A stretch of 64,000 nt of DNA from Rotaria socialis (taxonomy: Eukaryota; Rotifera; Eurotatoria; Philodinida; Philodinidae): the NCBI GenBank assembly GCA_905331475.1, contig CAJNYU010000362.1:48674-112673 (forward strand), written 5' to 3'. The translations under genes and the position numbers were made by a program. The notes under the pieces are model-generated. The model did no database searches and was not told where the DNA came from. It was given only the letters and a program-made list of their open reading frames with translations. Shown here piece by piece: positions 11,645 to 25,400 of this stretch (the first letter of the stretch is position 1; every line of letters starts with the position of its first letter).

Positions 11645-13516
11645 TAAAGAACAGGTTCTTGTCTATCATGATCGAGTCAGTGCCGATGTGCGCGGTTCAT
11701 GATGGCATCATTTTCTGAGAACACATATATATTTATATGTATGTGTGTATATACGACGACGACATTCTCTCTTTTCACACATTTATTTTGAAAAGGGGCA
11801 TGACTTGAATGTTCTCAAATTTCAAAAAAGCAAATTTGTCTTCTTTTTTCTTCTATTCGCGACAGCTGTTCGACAAATGGCAGAACTAGAGATGCTTGTC
11901 GTTGTCATGTCCGTATTCCCATTCGATCAAGATGAGACAAACATTAAAATCATACAATGACATGCGTGATTGGTGACAAGATTTTTTTCTTTTCTCTCTC
12001 GTAGGAGAAAAAAAGAAATGCATCGATTCACAAGCGGTGTAATGGTCGAATATTGAAGTGTAATATTCCTATTTGATGATGATGACGAAGGGAAAAAACA
12101 TTTACGTTGAAACCCAGTGACAAAAATCTCCATGTTTTGCAGTTAATGGATATAAAATATTCTAAATTTCGCTTTGATTCCTAAAAACATGACGGATTGG
12201 TTGGCAAGCGTTTTTTTAATATCCCCACTATTGATTAACAACCGAAAACCTTTTCTTTTCGCTTATATTTTTCAGTTTGCAACTATCTATTTCTATTGAA
12301 ACATGATTATCAACTAGGAGAGAGAATGCTTACTTCCGAGATGGGATAAAAGTGGTCGAAGTCAAAAATAAGTATTCTTTGTTTTGTATACAAAGAAAAA
12401 AGGAAATAAGTCAATAATACGATACTGATATGTTGATAAAATAAATCGATTTATTTACAAAGAAAATATTTCGCTTGCGATGTGAATAACATTGAAGAAT
12501 CTCTTCCGATTCGCTAATTGCTAAATATGCAAGCCTGATTAGTTTTTCTCAAGTGTTGTGAGCTTTTGTGATAGTTTTGTATACATAAAACTGTGCAAGA
12601 ATTTCTTGGAAACACTGGTTGAAAATAAAGTTCGCTGGCTGGATTTCATTTCTATTCGACTACGACTCTATTGCGAGTTCTTCTACTAGAGAATGTTTAT
12701 ATTTCGCCTGTTATCTGAATTCAATGATATAAATTTTAATATGCTGATAGTGTTTTTAAATAAATTTACAAATAAACGATCCCATAAATCGATTAGTATT
12801 ACCAAATGCTGTAACAAGAGATAATTTAAAGGTAAAGATAAGAGAACATAGCTCATCACTTCGATTAACTCTCATTCTTACTCATTTTTCGTGATACAAA
12901 ATGTTAGTTTTAGATTAAATAGTAACGGATATAAGCCTATAAGACTAATCCAATACATGATCATGATCAGCTTGAAATTTTTTTTATAGTAAAACTGCAC
13001 ATGACTATATCCACTATTTAAATTAGCTAGGCATATTTTTACATGATAGAGTTCAAAATTTACAATGAGATTGAAATCGAAACTAAAATTGTATTTGCAA
13101 GAGTTTTTTACACAAAACAATAATACACAAGTGGGGGTAGGGAAGGTTGAATATATGGCGGTAAAACATCGGAATCCACTTTTTTCTCGCTTGATGAAAC
13201 TTTAGCGGAGTTTTTGTTGATGAAAATTTTCAATTGTTACCTGTTTTTATATGGATTTGTTGTCGTTTGATTCATCACATGACACAAGAAATAGTTCCAT
13301 TGCCCGGTGGTTCTATCCATTTTATTTTTATTTTTATTTTCTGACAAAAACTACTCGTCTGGTACAAAATAATGGAAAAAAATCACAACTACCCATCCTA
13401 CACTGGCATATTTCAACAAGAACAATTAATTATGGCGATTAATTTGCACTTGTTGCATTGGTTTCAGGCTGTTAGAAATCTAAAACAAAACAAAAAGCAA
13501 TTATTGACATTATCAT

Positions 13517-16164
13517 TTAAACATTATTCATATTTACATTAATGGCACAACCGGTACATTTCACAATATCTTCTACTGAAAACTCATCAGCAATTTCCGT
13601 CAGTGTCAAACCTTTTTCTGGATCAACTTCAAAGACACATTTTTCTGTGATAATCAGATCGACAACTCCTTTGCCTGTCAATGGTAATGTGCATGATTCA
13701 AAAAATTTCGATGAACCATCCTATGCCAACAGAAAATAATAAGAGCATGAGAGATAGAAGTGTTCTTTACTTTGGCATTGTGTTCCATTGTCACAACAAC
13801 TTTAGTTCGACCACTACCAACTAAATCCATAGCACCGCCCATACCTTTAATTAATTTGCCTGGAATCATCCAATTAGCCACATCACCATAACGTGAGACT
13901 TGCATAGCACCAAGTATAGTTAAATCAATATGGCCACCACGAATCATAGCAAACGAATCATCGCTCGAGAAAAAGGATGCTCCAGGAAGAACAGTGACAG
14001 TTTCTTTGCCAGCATTGATTAGATCTGGATCTTCTTCACCTTCATATGGAAATGGGCCCTAGAAATAGAAGAGAATATGTATTTTTTTGTCAAAAAACAA
14101 CATGTTTAAGGTCCTAGCAGCACGTTATTTTTAACATTCCATATTAATAGAGGAGAAAATTTGTTTACAAATCCCATTGATTACTTAGAACTGGCAATTA
14201 CTTAAAACACAGATATTTTATGCTACGCTCAATTTTGTTTTAATTTTTAGCACAACGTGGCCTAGAATACAACTGCACAAGGCTACATAAAATATTGTCA
14301 CAATTTATTTAGACTGAAGCAGAACGTTGGTGTATAAGGTTAGACCTTCAGACACACTTGTCTCTTGCACAAACTGTGATAGACATTATTGATCTTTCAA
14401 TTATTTCCTGATTACATTACTGACGGATTCAATGAAGGAACATATTGAGAAAGTACGTGTCGAGATAGGAACGATTTCGCACGAATAGTACTCACAACGT
14501 TCCATAGCTTTAATACGTGATTTTCTAAAATCTTAAAAGTTTTCTGCTATAAAAACTTCAGTATTCTCGATATCGTTCATTCAAACAAACAAACTTACCA
14601 AACCTAAAATTCCATTTTCACTTTGCAGATGTACTGTTAAACCATCTGGAATATAATTTGAAGCCAACATTGGTATTCCTAATTAGGAACAGACACAGTT
14701 GTATTTTAAATCTAATTTTCTTATTATTGTCTTTACCTATGCCTAAATTCGCATACATTCCATCGGTAAATTCTAAAGCTGCTCGTCGAATAATACGTTC
14801 TCGAGAAGTGTCGTCTTTCTTCTTTTTCGATGGTGCTGCAGATGATGTAGTTGCTGTTGGATTACGTTTACGTACAGTTCGACGCTATGTAAACAATCAA
14901 ATCATCAGTTACTTTGTTTTTCTTCTTCTCGTTCTGATGAATATATATTTAATTACCTCAATACGCTTTTCATGCTTATCGCCTACAATAATACGATGCA
15001 CAAATATATTTGGTATATGAATTTCGTCAGGTTTCAAATCTCCAACTTCAACGATTTCTTCAACTTCAGCAATTGTACATCGTGCGGCTTTGCACATGGT
15101 TGAATTGAAATTTCGAGCAGATTTTCTAAAATAATTTTTTAATAAGAAAATTAGAAAAAGATAAATTTGTTCTAAGGCTTACTGAAAGATAAGATTTCCA
15201 AGACGATCTGCTTTCCAAGCTTTTACAAGAGCGAAATCGCCAACAATAGCATCTTCTAAAACGTATGGTCGACCATTATAAAGTCGAGTCTATTTACAGA
15301 AAAAGATAAAGATTCAATCAAAGGAAGGTATTTGTTTTTGCATACCTCTTTCATTGGACTTTCAATAATTGGTCGTTTAGTATTTTTATCATATTTTATT
15401 GGTGCACCACCTTGTTGAATTAGTGTACCGAAACCAGTTGGTGTAAAAAAAGCTGGAATACCAGCACCACCAGCTCGGATTTTTTCTGCTAGAGTTCCCT
15501 ATAGAATTTCAATATTTATTTGAAGAAAAAATTAAGATTCGAATGTTATACTTGTGGCGTAAGTTCAACCTCGAGCTCACCGTCTACATACAAACGAGTG
15601 AACCAATCATGAATTAGAAATATCAATGAAAATAAAAACATACTTAAGTATTGTCGTTCGAATTCTGCATTTTCACCAACGTATGAAGAAATCATACGTT
15701 TAATCTTTATAAAGATAACGATAATATTAGGAGAAAAATGATTTTCTTTTCGTCAATATTTAACCTGTTTAGTTTTTAATAGTAAACCAAGACCAAAATC
15801 ATCAACACCACAGTTATTTGATACAATTATTAGATCTTTTTGTCCATTTTTAAGTAAACCTTTAATTAAACTTTCAGGAATACCACATAATCCAAAACCT
15901 TAACCAATAGGAAAATACTATCTTGGAAAAATATCAAAATCAATAGAATAATACCTCCTACGAGTAATTTTGCTCCATGTGGAATATCTTCTACAATTTC
16001 ATTAAAATCAGTATAAAATTTTTTTGTTGATTTGCTTGTCGATAGACTACGTAAGTAAAGCTAGACCGAGAAAAACAAAGCAATTATTAAAATTATTCTC
16101 TTTTACTTGATTATACCTGACTGAATGCAGACCGAACCAAAGGACGAGTTGCTCGAGATAACAT
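13517..16164 (-). CDS. OXCT1: succinyl-CoA:3-ketoacid CoA transferase, mitochondrial (SCOT)
   Basis: Twelve exons, each with GT-AG borders and matching phases (complement of 16117..16164, 15955..16060, 15765..15898, 15644..15704, 15552..15583, 15346..15498, 15183..15289, 14957..15125, 14737..14884, 14599..14678, 13771..14058, 13517..13720), encode 509 residues, close to the usual 520. The enzyme transfers CoA from succinyl-CoA to acetoacetate in ketone-body use in the mitochondrial matrix. The first exon ([16 protein letters not shown]) is a mitochondrial presequence. The alpha half follows ([46 protein letters not shown]). A Lys-rich linker around 275-293 joins it to the beta half with the catalytic Glu in [11 protein letters not shown] (Glu340) and [20 protein letters not shown]. 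No breaks are seen. Most introns are about 50-80 bp; the one before the penultimate exon is 540 bp. Confidence 0.95.
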
Positions 16165-16443
16165 AGTTCGATCTCAAAACAAGAAAATAAAACACATAAA
16201 GAAGAATACTTGTTTTTTTTATTGGCACTTATTTTTGTTTTTATTTTTATTTTTATTTTGAGTTTACAGTAAGTCCGACAAAGAAAAATAATTTTCGAAT
16301 GGAATCACATTGTGTAAAATAATAAATAAAAGGTTGAATAGTGAGACAAGTAAAAATGGTACGGAATGTGTAAAATAAAAGTAAACGAAAAAAGAAAAAG
16401 AAACAAAAAAAAGAAAGGAATATTTATTATGATATGAATCTAA

Positions 16444-19400
16444 TTAAATCACTGTTTTTAGTAAAAATGATCGACCAATACGAAGTAAAAATTCTCGTAA
16501 TATATACCTTAATTCAGGTTTCAAATCAAATACAACTATTTCAGAGATAAGTGGATAGATTTCAATCGAATAGTATTTAAACTATTGTAAAAGAAAAATT
16601 AATGTAATTTAAAAGAAAATCGAGTGAAAAACATACTTGTTCTTCATCGAGTTTTAATAATTTTGTTAATAGAAGCATAAGAACATTTGTCCATGCTTCA
16701 CGATGATTTTCCGATTGTAATGCTAAATAATATTCCAAACTATCACGAGTTAATCTAAACAAATAGACGCAGAAATTTAGAATTTCTTTTTTACATAGAA
16801 AAAGCAATGACCGTATCGACCAAATATTTTCTAGACATTAAAGGGGTAAGCATTGATGTCCCCTTTCTATTTCTTTTTTCGTTCTATGCGTAAACACAGT
16901 CGTCTTGTGGTGTAGCTACTACGTGCAACTACATATAACCTTTCTATTGGAGTAAACAATTGTTTGTGAGCGCACGTTGTATTTTTTAATGGAATACAGT
17001 AGAAAAATACTTTTACACATGATTTACTAGCACTAAAAATTTATATCCAATTCGCTCTTCTAGAAAAGAGGCTTCAAGGATCAATTTATTAACGTAAAAA
17101 CAGAAGTAAATATCCATTATGATATTGGCTATGAATGAAATGTGTCTTTCGGGTACAAATTTGTCGGTCACACTATGTGAGGTCAAACTTCACATAAGAA
17201 CATAGTCAATTTGCAAAATGATCATTTTGAGACTCCGAATATCTACTATTAGAAATTCTGTACTAATATAAGGAGAAAATTGAATGAATTTCTCGGGCGA
17301 CGATCCCAATACAAACGATCTGCCCTCCAAACAGCACCCAGTATTTCATCTAGATTTATCGAGTATTCGAAAACATCTCGGACGTTCTCTACTACCGATC
17401 ACACATACCTTGTCTATATCATTGCGATTCTATTATAATATTAAAATGCATAGATAACATTTATCCAGTTATATACTAACGCCCCTTGAGTACATGTGTG
17501 CAACAGCACAAAGAACCAATAAAAAATTTTCACGAAACACAGAAAATCCTCTACGAAAACATATTGTTGATTTTCTTCATAATCATAAATGATCGAACTT
17601 TTGTTTCTATTACTTTATGCCCTCTCTATCTCTATTCTAACGGTGGTAAATAAATCATAGCGTATTGGAAAAGATAAATATTGTCGCTAAAATCTACTAA
17701 TAATAGAAGATATACTCAGTTTGCTTGTAGCGATATCTACTATCACGATCATATTATCTTACAACTGTATCGAAACTACCAAAAAAGAATATTTTCAATA
17801 CTAACTTGAGTATTCGTTTTTTGAGTAAATCATTTGAATCGATATATTTTGTATCACTGTATAAACGAAAAAGAATACGGAATGCACACGCAATACTATT
17901 TGTTTCTTGTATTAATAAATTTGGTTTGATTTTGCCTCGATATCCTTTAAATGAAAACAAAAGTACAATAGAGGCTTTCTTTTTCTCTGCCATTCATTTT
18001 TCGTTTTACCAGCTTTCCATAAAAGATTTCTTTGTTCATTATTAGAATTAAATGCTCGTGCAAACATATGTGATTCGAGTAAACAATCAACAAGCAAAAT
18101 TAATTGATCAAAACTCATATGTTTGTACATCCCATGTTCATTATGTAAATCATCAAGCGATGTAATATAAGATAAATTTTCTTGTCCAACGGGTGTACTT
18201 GCTAATGCCTTAAAAAGAAAAATATTCCAGTAGAAAAAAATAAATATTAGAACCCCAATAGATAAGAGCAAAACAAATTCAGCATGCAGTTTTTTTTAAA
18301 TAGATAAATTTCTTATCAATACCTCGGATTCAACTGAAGCAGAATTCTAAGGGCAATAGGTTAGTAAGAGAATGTGAATTATTAATAAATTATAAAATGT
18401 ATATATACTTACATGTGCTATAGAAATATATTGTAAATCTTCTTTTTTACTTGAAGAAGGATAAAAAATAATATTATCAACTGTTTGAATTAGTTCTATT
18501 TGTACAATAGATTTTATTGATAAAATTTGAAATTGCATAAGATCTGAATTCGTTTCTATGATGGAAAACAGAAAGAATTTGAATTAGAAACTATGAGAAT
18601 TTCATTGCTTTTACTTGTTCGTTCGCTATGGCGATTATTAAAATGTGGTTCTTGTTGATCTGATGTAGCACTATTTACACTACTGCTACTACCTGCTCGT
18701 GTCATACGATGATGTTGACTGGCAGCTGACTCGACTATTGACTGATCAAATGAACTATCGGTACGATCGAGTATCTAACATATGCACGAAAAAGAAATAC
18801 TAGAAATCTTTTATTCTACGAATGGCAATAGCTTACAGCAGATTCGCTGATTGTTAACATTCCTGATGATTCAGAATCAGGTCGCCATGTTAAAAGCCTA
18901 GAATTAGAACAAACTTTAAATTAGTAACATAATATGTAGAAAGATTCATCGGGCTGCAATCAGAATTTTCAATTTAAGGAGAAAATTTCAGTAAATTCCA
19001 TTGAAAATACGGCAGTCAAAAGTCGGATAGACGTTTCTATTCGAACTTGAAAAGAAGTCATATTCCTGATGAGTAGTGCAGCAATTATTTACGGCTGTCT
19101 GAAGCTATACGAACATAAATATTTTCAATCGATTTAATCTCTTGGGTTAGATCTATCATTAGCAAACATGAAATAACTGATTCGATTTAGTAACTTACGT
19201 TTGGGGTAGCGTTGAATGAAACACTCCTAATATACAAGTACATAATTTTTCCCATATCTTCGGAGTAAAATGTTGACCGCAAGCAATAACAAAATTTTCT
19301 AGGCAATTCGTTCCTGATCTTGCCAATTGTTCATTATCTATAAATATCAATAAGATGAATTGTGTTTTTTCAACATAAATATTTTACTTTGATTAATACA

Positions 19401-22400
19401 CCATTTCAATTGAGCATATAAATCTTTAACAACCGATTCAGGTATAACATCGTAGTACTGTGTGAATACATCAACAATAGCATAGAGTGCATGATTACAA
19501 GTTGTTGTCATCCATTCAATTTTCTATTGGCAGATTAAATTCAATGATAATCCGAAGAAGAAAAGAAGAAATTTCGGATATACCTCTACTTGTGTATCAG
19601 GCAGTTTCATATTATCGAAAATACGAAAAACAACATTGAATAAATCAATCCACCAATTCTGAGTAAAACTTTCACCATAACTTTTCATTATTTCAAACAT
19701 GACGGTTAATGCCCTGGAAAATAAAATCAATATGCAATCAAGATTTTTTTCCTCATTGATCGAATTCAAAACTCTTTTTTCTTTTTATTACTATTTAAAC
19801 ATTGAAATGTTAATTCCCTTAGAATTTTAAGTTGAAAAATTCCCAAGCTTAAATTGTTTAGAATAACGTTACCTTGTTCTCACATCAAGTTTACACCGAT
19901 TAATAATACATGATAATTCAAAGAGAATAGGAAACCATCCTTTAACCCAAATACGATCTTCTTCGGGTACATTGATTAGATCTTCTCCAGCATGTTCACG
20001 AAAAATCTATAAAAGTTAAGTTTTAGTTTTTGAAAGCTAAATTTAAAAAAATATTACTTGTGGTTTTTCAGCCACATATTTCGCACATTGCCTAATTAAT
20101 CGTATGGCTTCCATGGATGTATCAGTAAACGAGACATTGCAAGCAAATTCTGATAAACATTTAACAGCATCTTGAAAACTGTCCAATATTGATGCAAAAT
20201 AACGATCAAAAACCACATCTATTGTAATAGAAAACACGAAAAAAGCCTGGTAGTACAATCTTTTTCGAAATAAAATGTAAATGTCGAACACTCACATGAT
20301 CCTCAATCTCAAGCAGATTATAGCTACCTAATAAGGACCAATATAATCATATTACCTCGTCTCATATTCCACGGCGAGTAAAAATTCAATGGCAGAGATT
20401 ATTTCCCAGATTTATAAATGAGCCCTATGAAAATCACTGCATATCTTGAGAATACTTATTTCGAAGTCTTTCCCGTTGTTATGGATCTCTTAGATAGATA
20501 ACTAACGTTCGCAATTGTAAGGAAAATTTCTAAGCTCGTTAAATAGAAAATTCGAATTAAATAGCATACCAACAATAAGTGTACATGTTTGAAAAGCTAA
20601 TTCAACAATTTGCACATCTGTATCTGTAGCAGCCATTTGAAAAACACTAAATATATTTTTCCAACCAGACCGAATATTTTTTGCTTGTGCATCAACAAAA
20701 TGTGTTATGCAACGAACAACCATATCACGCATAGTTGGTGATCTATTCAAAATAAGAGTAACTATATGCGAAAAAATACAATAAAATGAAATAAACACGT
20801 ACGAATTTTTTTTCATGATCAATTCAAATGGTTTAAGAAATTCTTTTTGAAAGCGAAAATTCGGAAATTCGCCTTTTTCAAGAAATTTCATCGATAACTG
20901 TCGTAAAGAATCAACTGCAAAAAATGATACGTCTTGCAATGGATGACAAGCAGCCTATATGAATAAAAATCGAGTAAAGTAATGTTGATCAACAATATGT
21001 AACAAACTTTATTAAAATGGTCACCAACAATTTCCCATATTCTTGACCATGTAAGTCGAATACGTCCCATATTATAATAGGATATTTCAACAACTTTTAA
21101 TAAACTAAACATTCGAGGTGGAGTTGAATATAATTCATCCATGGATACATGACATAGACTACGAACGAATGCCACTGAGCAAATAAAGAATGAGAATATT
21201 GAAACAAAGCAAAACAAATTTTCCTTACCAATTGCATCGCCATCCAACCGTGCTGATCCAGCAAAAATACGATCAACAGAAACAACTATATTCTGTGAGC
21301 TTGTTTCATGAATTTGACCATGAATGGTTTGTAGTCGTCTATTTGATGAGCCTGTTTAAAAGAAATTTTAAATGCTTATCGACTAACACGATATCTTTTA
21401 TTCTGAGAGTGTTAGTCTTCATACGCCCTATCTGAATGTGAGTCTTCAAATGGACTGGTAAATACCAGTAATAATTAGCTTAAAGCGAATATCTTGTGTG
21501 AGTTTAGTCTATTGATAACTAGATAATACGATGTTTGGTCGTGAGCATAAAGCTCTAAATTACAGCTAGGGGTGGACCATTTTTTTAACGGAACTTAATT
21601 AATGGCATTAATTAATGACTTATATTAGCCAGTAATCTTAATGATTAATGAAAAAAATTAGTATTAATTTTAAAATTAATGTTTTCATTAATCATTAATA
21701 TTAATGTTTTCATGAAAACATTAACCATTAATATTAAGTCATTAATTTTAATGAAAACATTGATACGAATATTAATGGTTAATGAGAAACATTAACATTA
21801 ATATTAAATTAATGTTAATGGCCCACCCCTAATTACAGCTATACAATGCAAAATGGATATATGCAGTGATATAAGATTTCAGAACATTAAAAACTCCTTT
21901 ATAGGTTCAAAGAATATTTTACTATCAAATCAATAATGATATCAAATGAAAATGTATTCTAGGAAACGTTATCTTTCCATTTATTTTTCAAATTCGAATC
22001 CTACGAAAAGCTGATACTTTCAAACCTAAAGAATTTAGCCGTTTCTTAGACTCCTCATATCGGGAAAAATAGTCATGAATATTTTCTACAATATGTTTTG
22101 TGAGAGAGTAAATAGATAAAAACTGTACGATTCTAAGCTTTAACATACCTTTGTCAGTATTGAAAATATTATCAAATGGTAAACTGAATGTTGAAGGTGA
22201 ACCGATATGCGTTGGTATACCCAGTTGATGATGATTTGAAACCGACATTTTTCCTTTATTAACATTAACACCAAATAATTGCGCTAATTCCAATTGACTA
22301 ATACATTTTAAAACCTAATAGAACGAAATTTATAACGAGCTGATTGAAATTTTCGTATACTTACATCATACCAAGCTTCACCAAGATAATTTCCATCGGT

Positions 22401-25400
22401 TTGTGCAACTGATATTAGTATTTTGAGGCATTCAACATTTTTTGCTTTGATTTCTATGACTTGTGATGTTGCCATGAGTAATGTAAAACGTGATAATGCT
22501 TGAATAAATGCATTACGTTCAAGCTAAATTTTTAGACGAGAACAAATCTATTTATACAAATTTAAATCTATCCTAATAGTCAAACCTCCATATGAAAGAT
22601 GCAAGCTATACGAATAGCATAGCTAATACCAATTAAACATAGATTTGTAAGATCTATATGATCACTATCTTGAAGATTAACACTAAATGCCGCTAAACAT
22701 GGTGACCAGGCTTTCTAAACAAAATTCATTAACTTTAATTCACGAACAAACTAGTAAGTCTATTCACTTGAAACATAGGTCCAACATGTTCTAAATTTTT
22801 TGCTATAGTAAACTCTTCACTCATGGAGCCTGCACTAGTCATTAAATCTCGTGCTATGGACTCGACGTTTCCCATTTGAACAGTAAATAATAATTCTCGT
22901 TGTTTATCATTTGTAATAGTTTCTTTTGTTCCCCGTTTCATTGACGTAACTTTAAGTTTGATTTCTTCGTTTTTAATTTCATCATAGATTTTCGATAGAA
23001 ATTCTTCTGGTAAATCACGACTGTCATTAATGCCACGATTCATTTTTATATACTGTTCTTTTGTAATTTTTTTCTTCACCTAAAGTATTTTAGAGAATTG
23101 TTTTTTTGTTATATTCATTGAGCTATTTACTTACATTAATACTATGTAAATCTGTTGTCAGCATTATAACGGAATACGCCAGAACATAGGCTGCATCAGC
23201 ACTGGCGAATATTTGTAAACTAAAAAAATATTATCATACGGAAAAGTTAGATAATTCAAATTTGTCTCATCTGTCATTATCGATGTGAAGAGAATTTCGA
23301 ATCATTTTATACTAAAAGGCTTAGTTATTATTTTAAAACATTAAATTATGTATTACACTCTTGAAGAAAGTTTTTCGAAGGCAGCATTTTGAAAGAAAAA
23401 TTTCTAGCCTCTAATCTTTCATCGCTTTGAAATTTTCTAAGATACACCTGTTTAAACAATCACTGTAATCAACTATGGTTTTCTATTTCAATCGTAAATC
23501 GCTAAACTACTTTTACTTCGAAAGTAATGCATGTTTAATCTAGCTAAAACAGAGCGATGCATTCTATCTATGTTTCAATAGACCTACCCTTGATTTAAAA
23601 CATATTCTCCTAATATTATTCAGTTTGAAAGAAATAATAACAAAAAAATCTTTTTCTTTCTCCTTACTTTGAATTACATTCACAAAATCTTCCAGCAAAT
23701 TTTTCCATTAATCTATCAATTTTTTGCGCTTCGCCAGGTAATCGAAATCCTGCTAAAAATCTTCTTAAAGCCGTTAAAAAATCCATTTGTATGAAATCCA
23801 TTTGATCAATATACGCATACATAATTTGCTTATGACGTTTATCCTCTTCACCGAGACAATCCCCAATCACTGTTTTATCTAACACATCTTGATACGAATG
23901 AAAAAATTGCGCAATATCTTCCGGTTCATTATTCAAAAGATTCTTATCAATGAGAAATTCTAAGCCTTTTTTAGCACTTTGATTAAATAAATCAATGCCT
24001 TTTTCGAATAATTCTTTACGTTGACGAACTAATTCAAAATCATGAACATGTTCTGCTGATTGCGAGGAATTTATTGAAGCACTTGAATCCGTACGACGAA
24101 TTCCACTACCGACATAACCTGACGATGATCGATTACTATCTTGATCGTGACCATTTTCATTTACTGGTTTTGTATCTGGTCCTAAGAAAAGATTCGAAAA
24201 TGCCAGTGAAAACTGAAAAATAAAAACAAACCTAAATTGCTTTGTAGATGTGGATTGACATACAGATCTTTACTCCAATCAGCCATACATCGTAATATTG
24301 AGACAAGACATTCGAGGCCTTTCATTCGTAAATTATGCTCTTCTACTTGACTGCAACCTATTTAGCAAAACAAAAATAATTCTGATCGATCTGTTTGATA
24401 TTGACTGAAAGTCAAAAAAACATATTCGGATCTGAATTGCTGCCATAACGGATGATTAGTAGAGCGTAAATAGGATGGGATATTACGCCCATAAACGATT
24501 GTTCCTTGTTATCAGTGATTATAAACTAACGGAGAGTTACTTTTAACTCGTGGTTTTAAAATTATACTTGAGTTTTTATTCCTGTTTAATGAATATTTAG
24601 TGTATTTCTATATGATAGTTCCACTAGATAGAACAATTTGAAAGGAAAATATTTTGAACATTATAGGATAGATATAATTTTTCATACATAAATCATTTGT
24701 GTAAATAGAAAAATAACAATATCTGCTAAGGCATATCAACCGCCAAAGTTGTCTTTCCCTATCTGATTAAATCGAATAGTTGATTGGATCAATCTCCGTT
24801 TAGTTGTCTCGGAGATTATGCTGCTTTACTTGTCACGCAATAGTTTATTGCGACAGTGCATAATCAATTTGGTTATTTCGTAAACAAAATAATTGTAATT
24901 GCTAAGCTGCATATACCCACAAAAAGTCATTTTTCATTTTTTTTTAATCTAAGAATAGGCTTTTCTTTCTCGAATATATCCATACCTAATTCTACGGCTT
25001 GTCGACCTTGTGCTGCACGTGAAAGAACAATTACAAGACGTTCGAATACATTTCCAGATCGCATTGAGCAATCATAATTAATAAATAAATCAACAATTAT
25101 TTGAGCATCTATGCAACAAGAAAAAAAAAACATCATTCGACACTAGAAAAATTTGAATTACCTGCACAAATTTTTGTCAACGATTGAATAACAAGCCATT
25201 TATGACGAAATGAACTAGTCGATGTTTCGAGTATTGTTAAGAATATTTCACGAAATAGAACCTATTTGAATTAATGGAAGTCTTCTCTTTTTTTTCTATA
25301 AACAAAGATAATTTCATTTACTTCAATTTGTATTTTTAAATGTGCTTTGAATTTGTCAAGTAATTCAACAAAATTAAATAAAGACATTTCAAACAGTTCA

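Larger units (their letters stand above)
10841..13516. other. intergenic, 2.7 kb, microsatellite-rich
   Basis: Upstream region of the SIX gene, so its promoter is expected here. It contains a TC tract at 10973-10997, a CA/TA tract at 11601-11644, another TA/TG tract at 11725-11755 and T-rich runs. No gene is recognisable. Confidence 0.55.

Noticed and set aside
21580..21820. Simple AT-rich low-complexity DNA
   Set aside because: The matching inverted ends and exact 8-bp duplication show that it is a mobile element and not plain low-complexity sequence.
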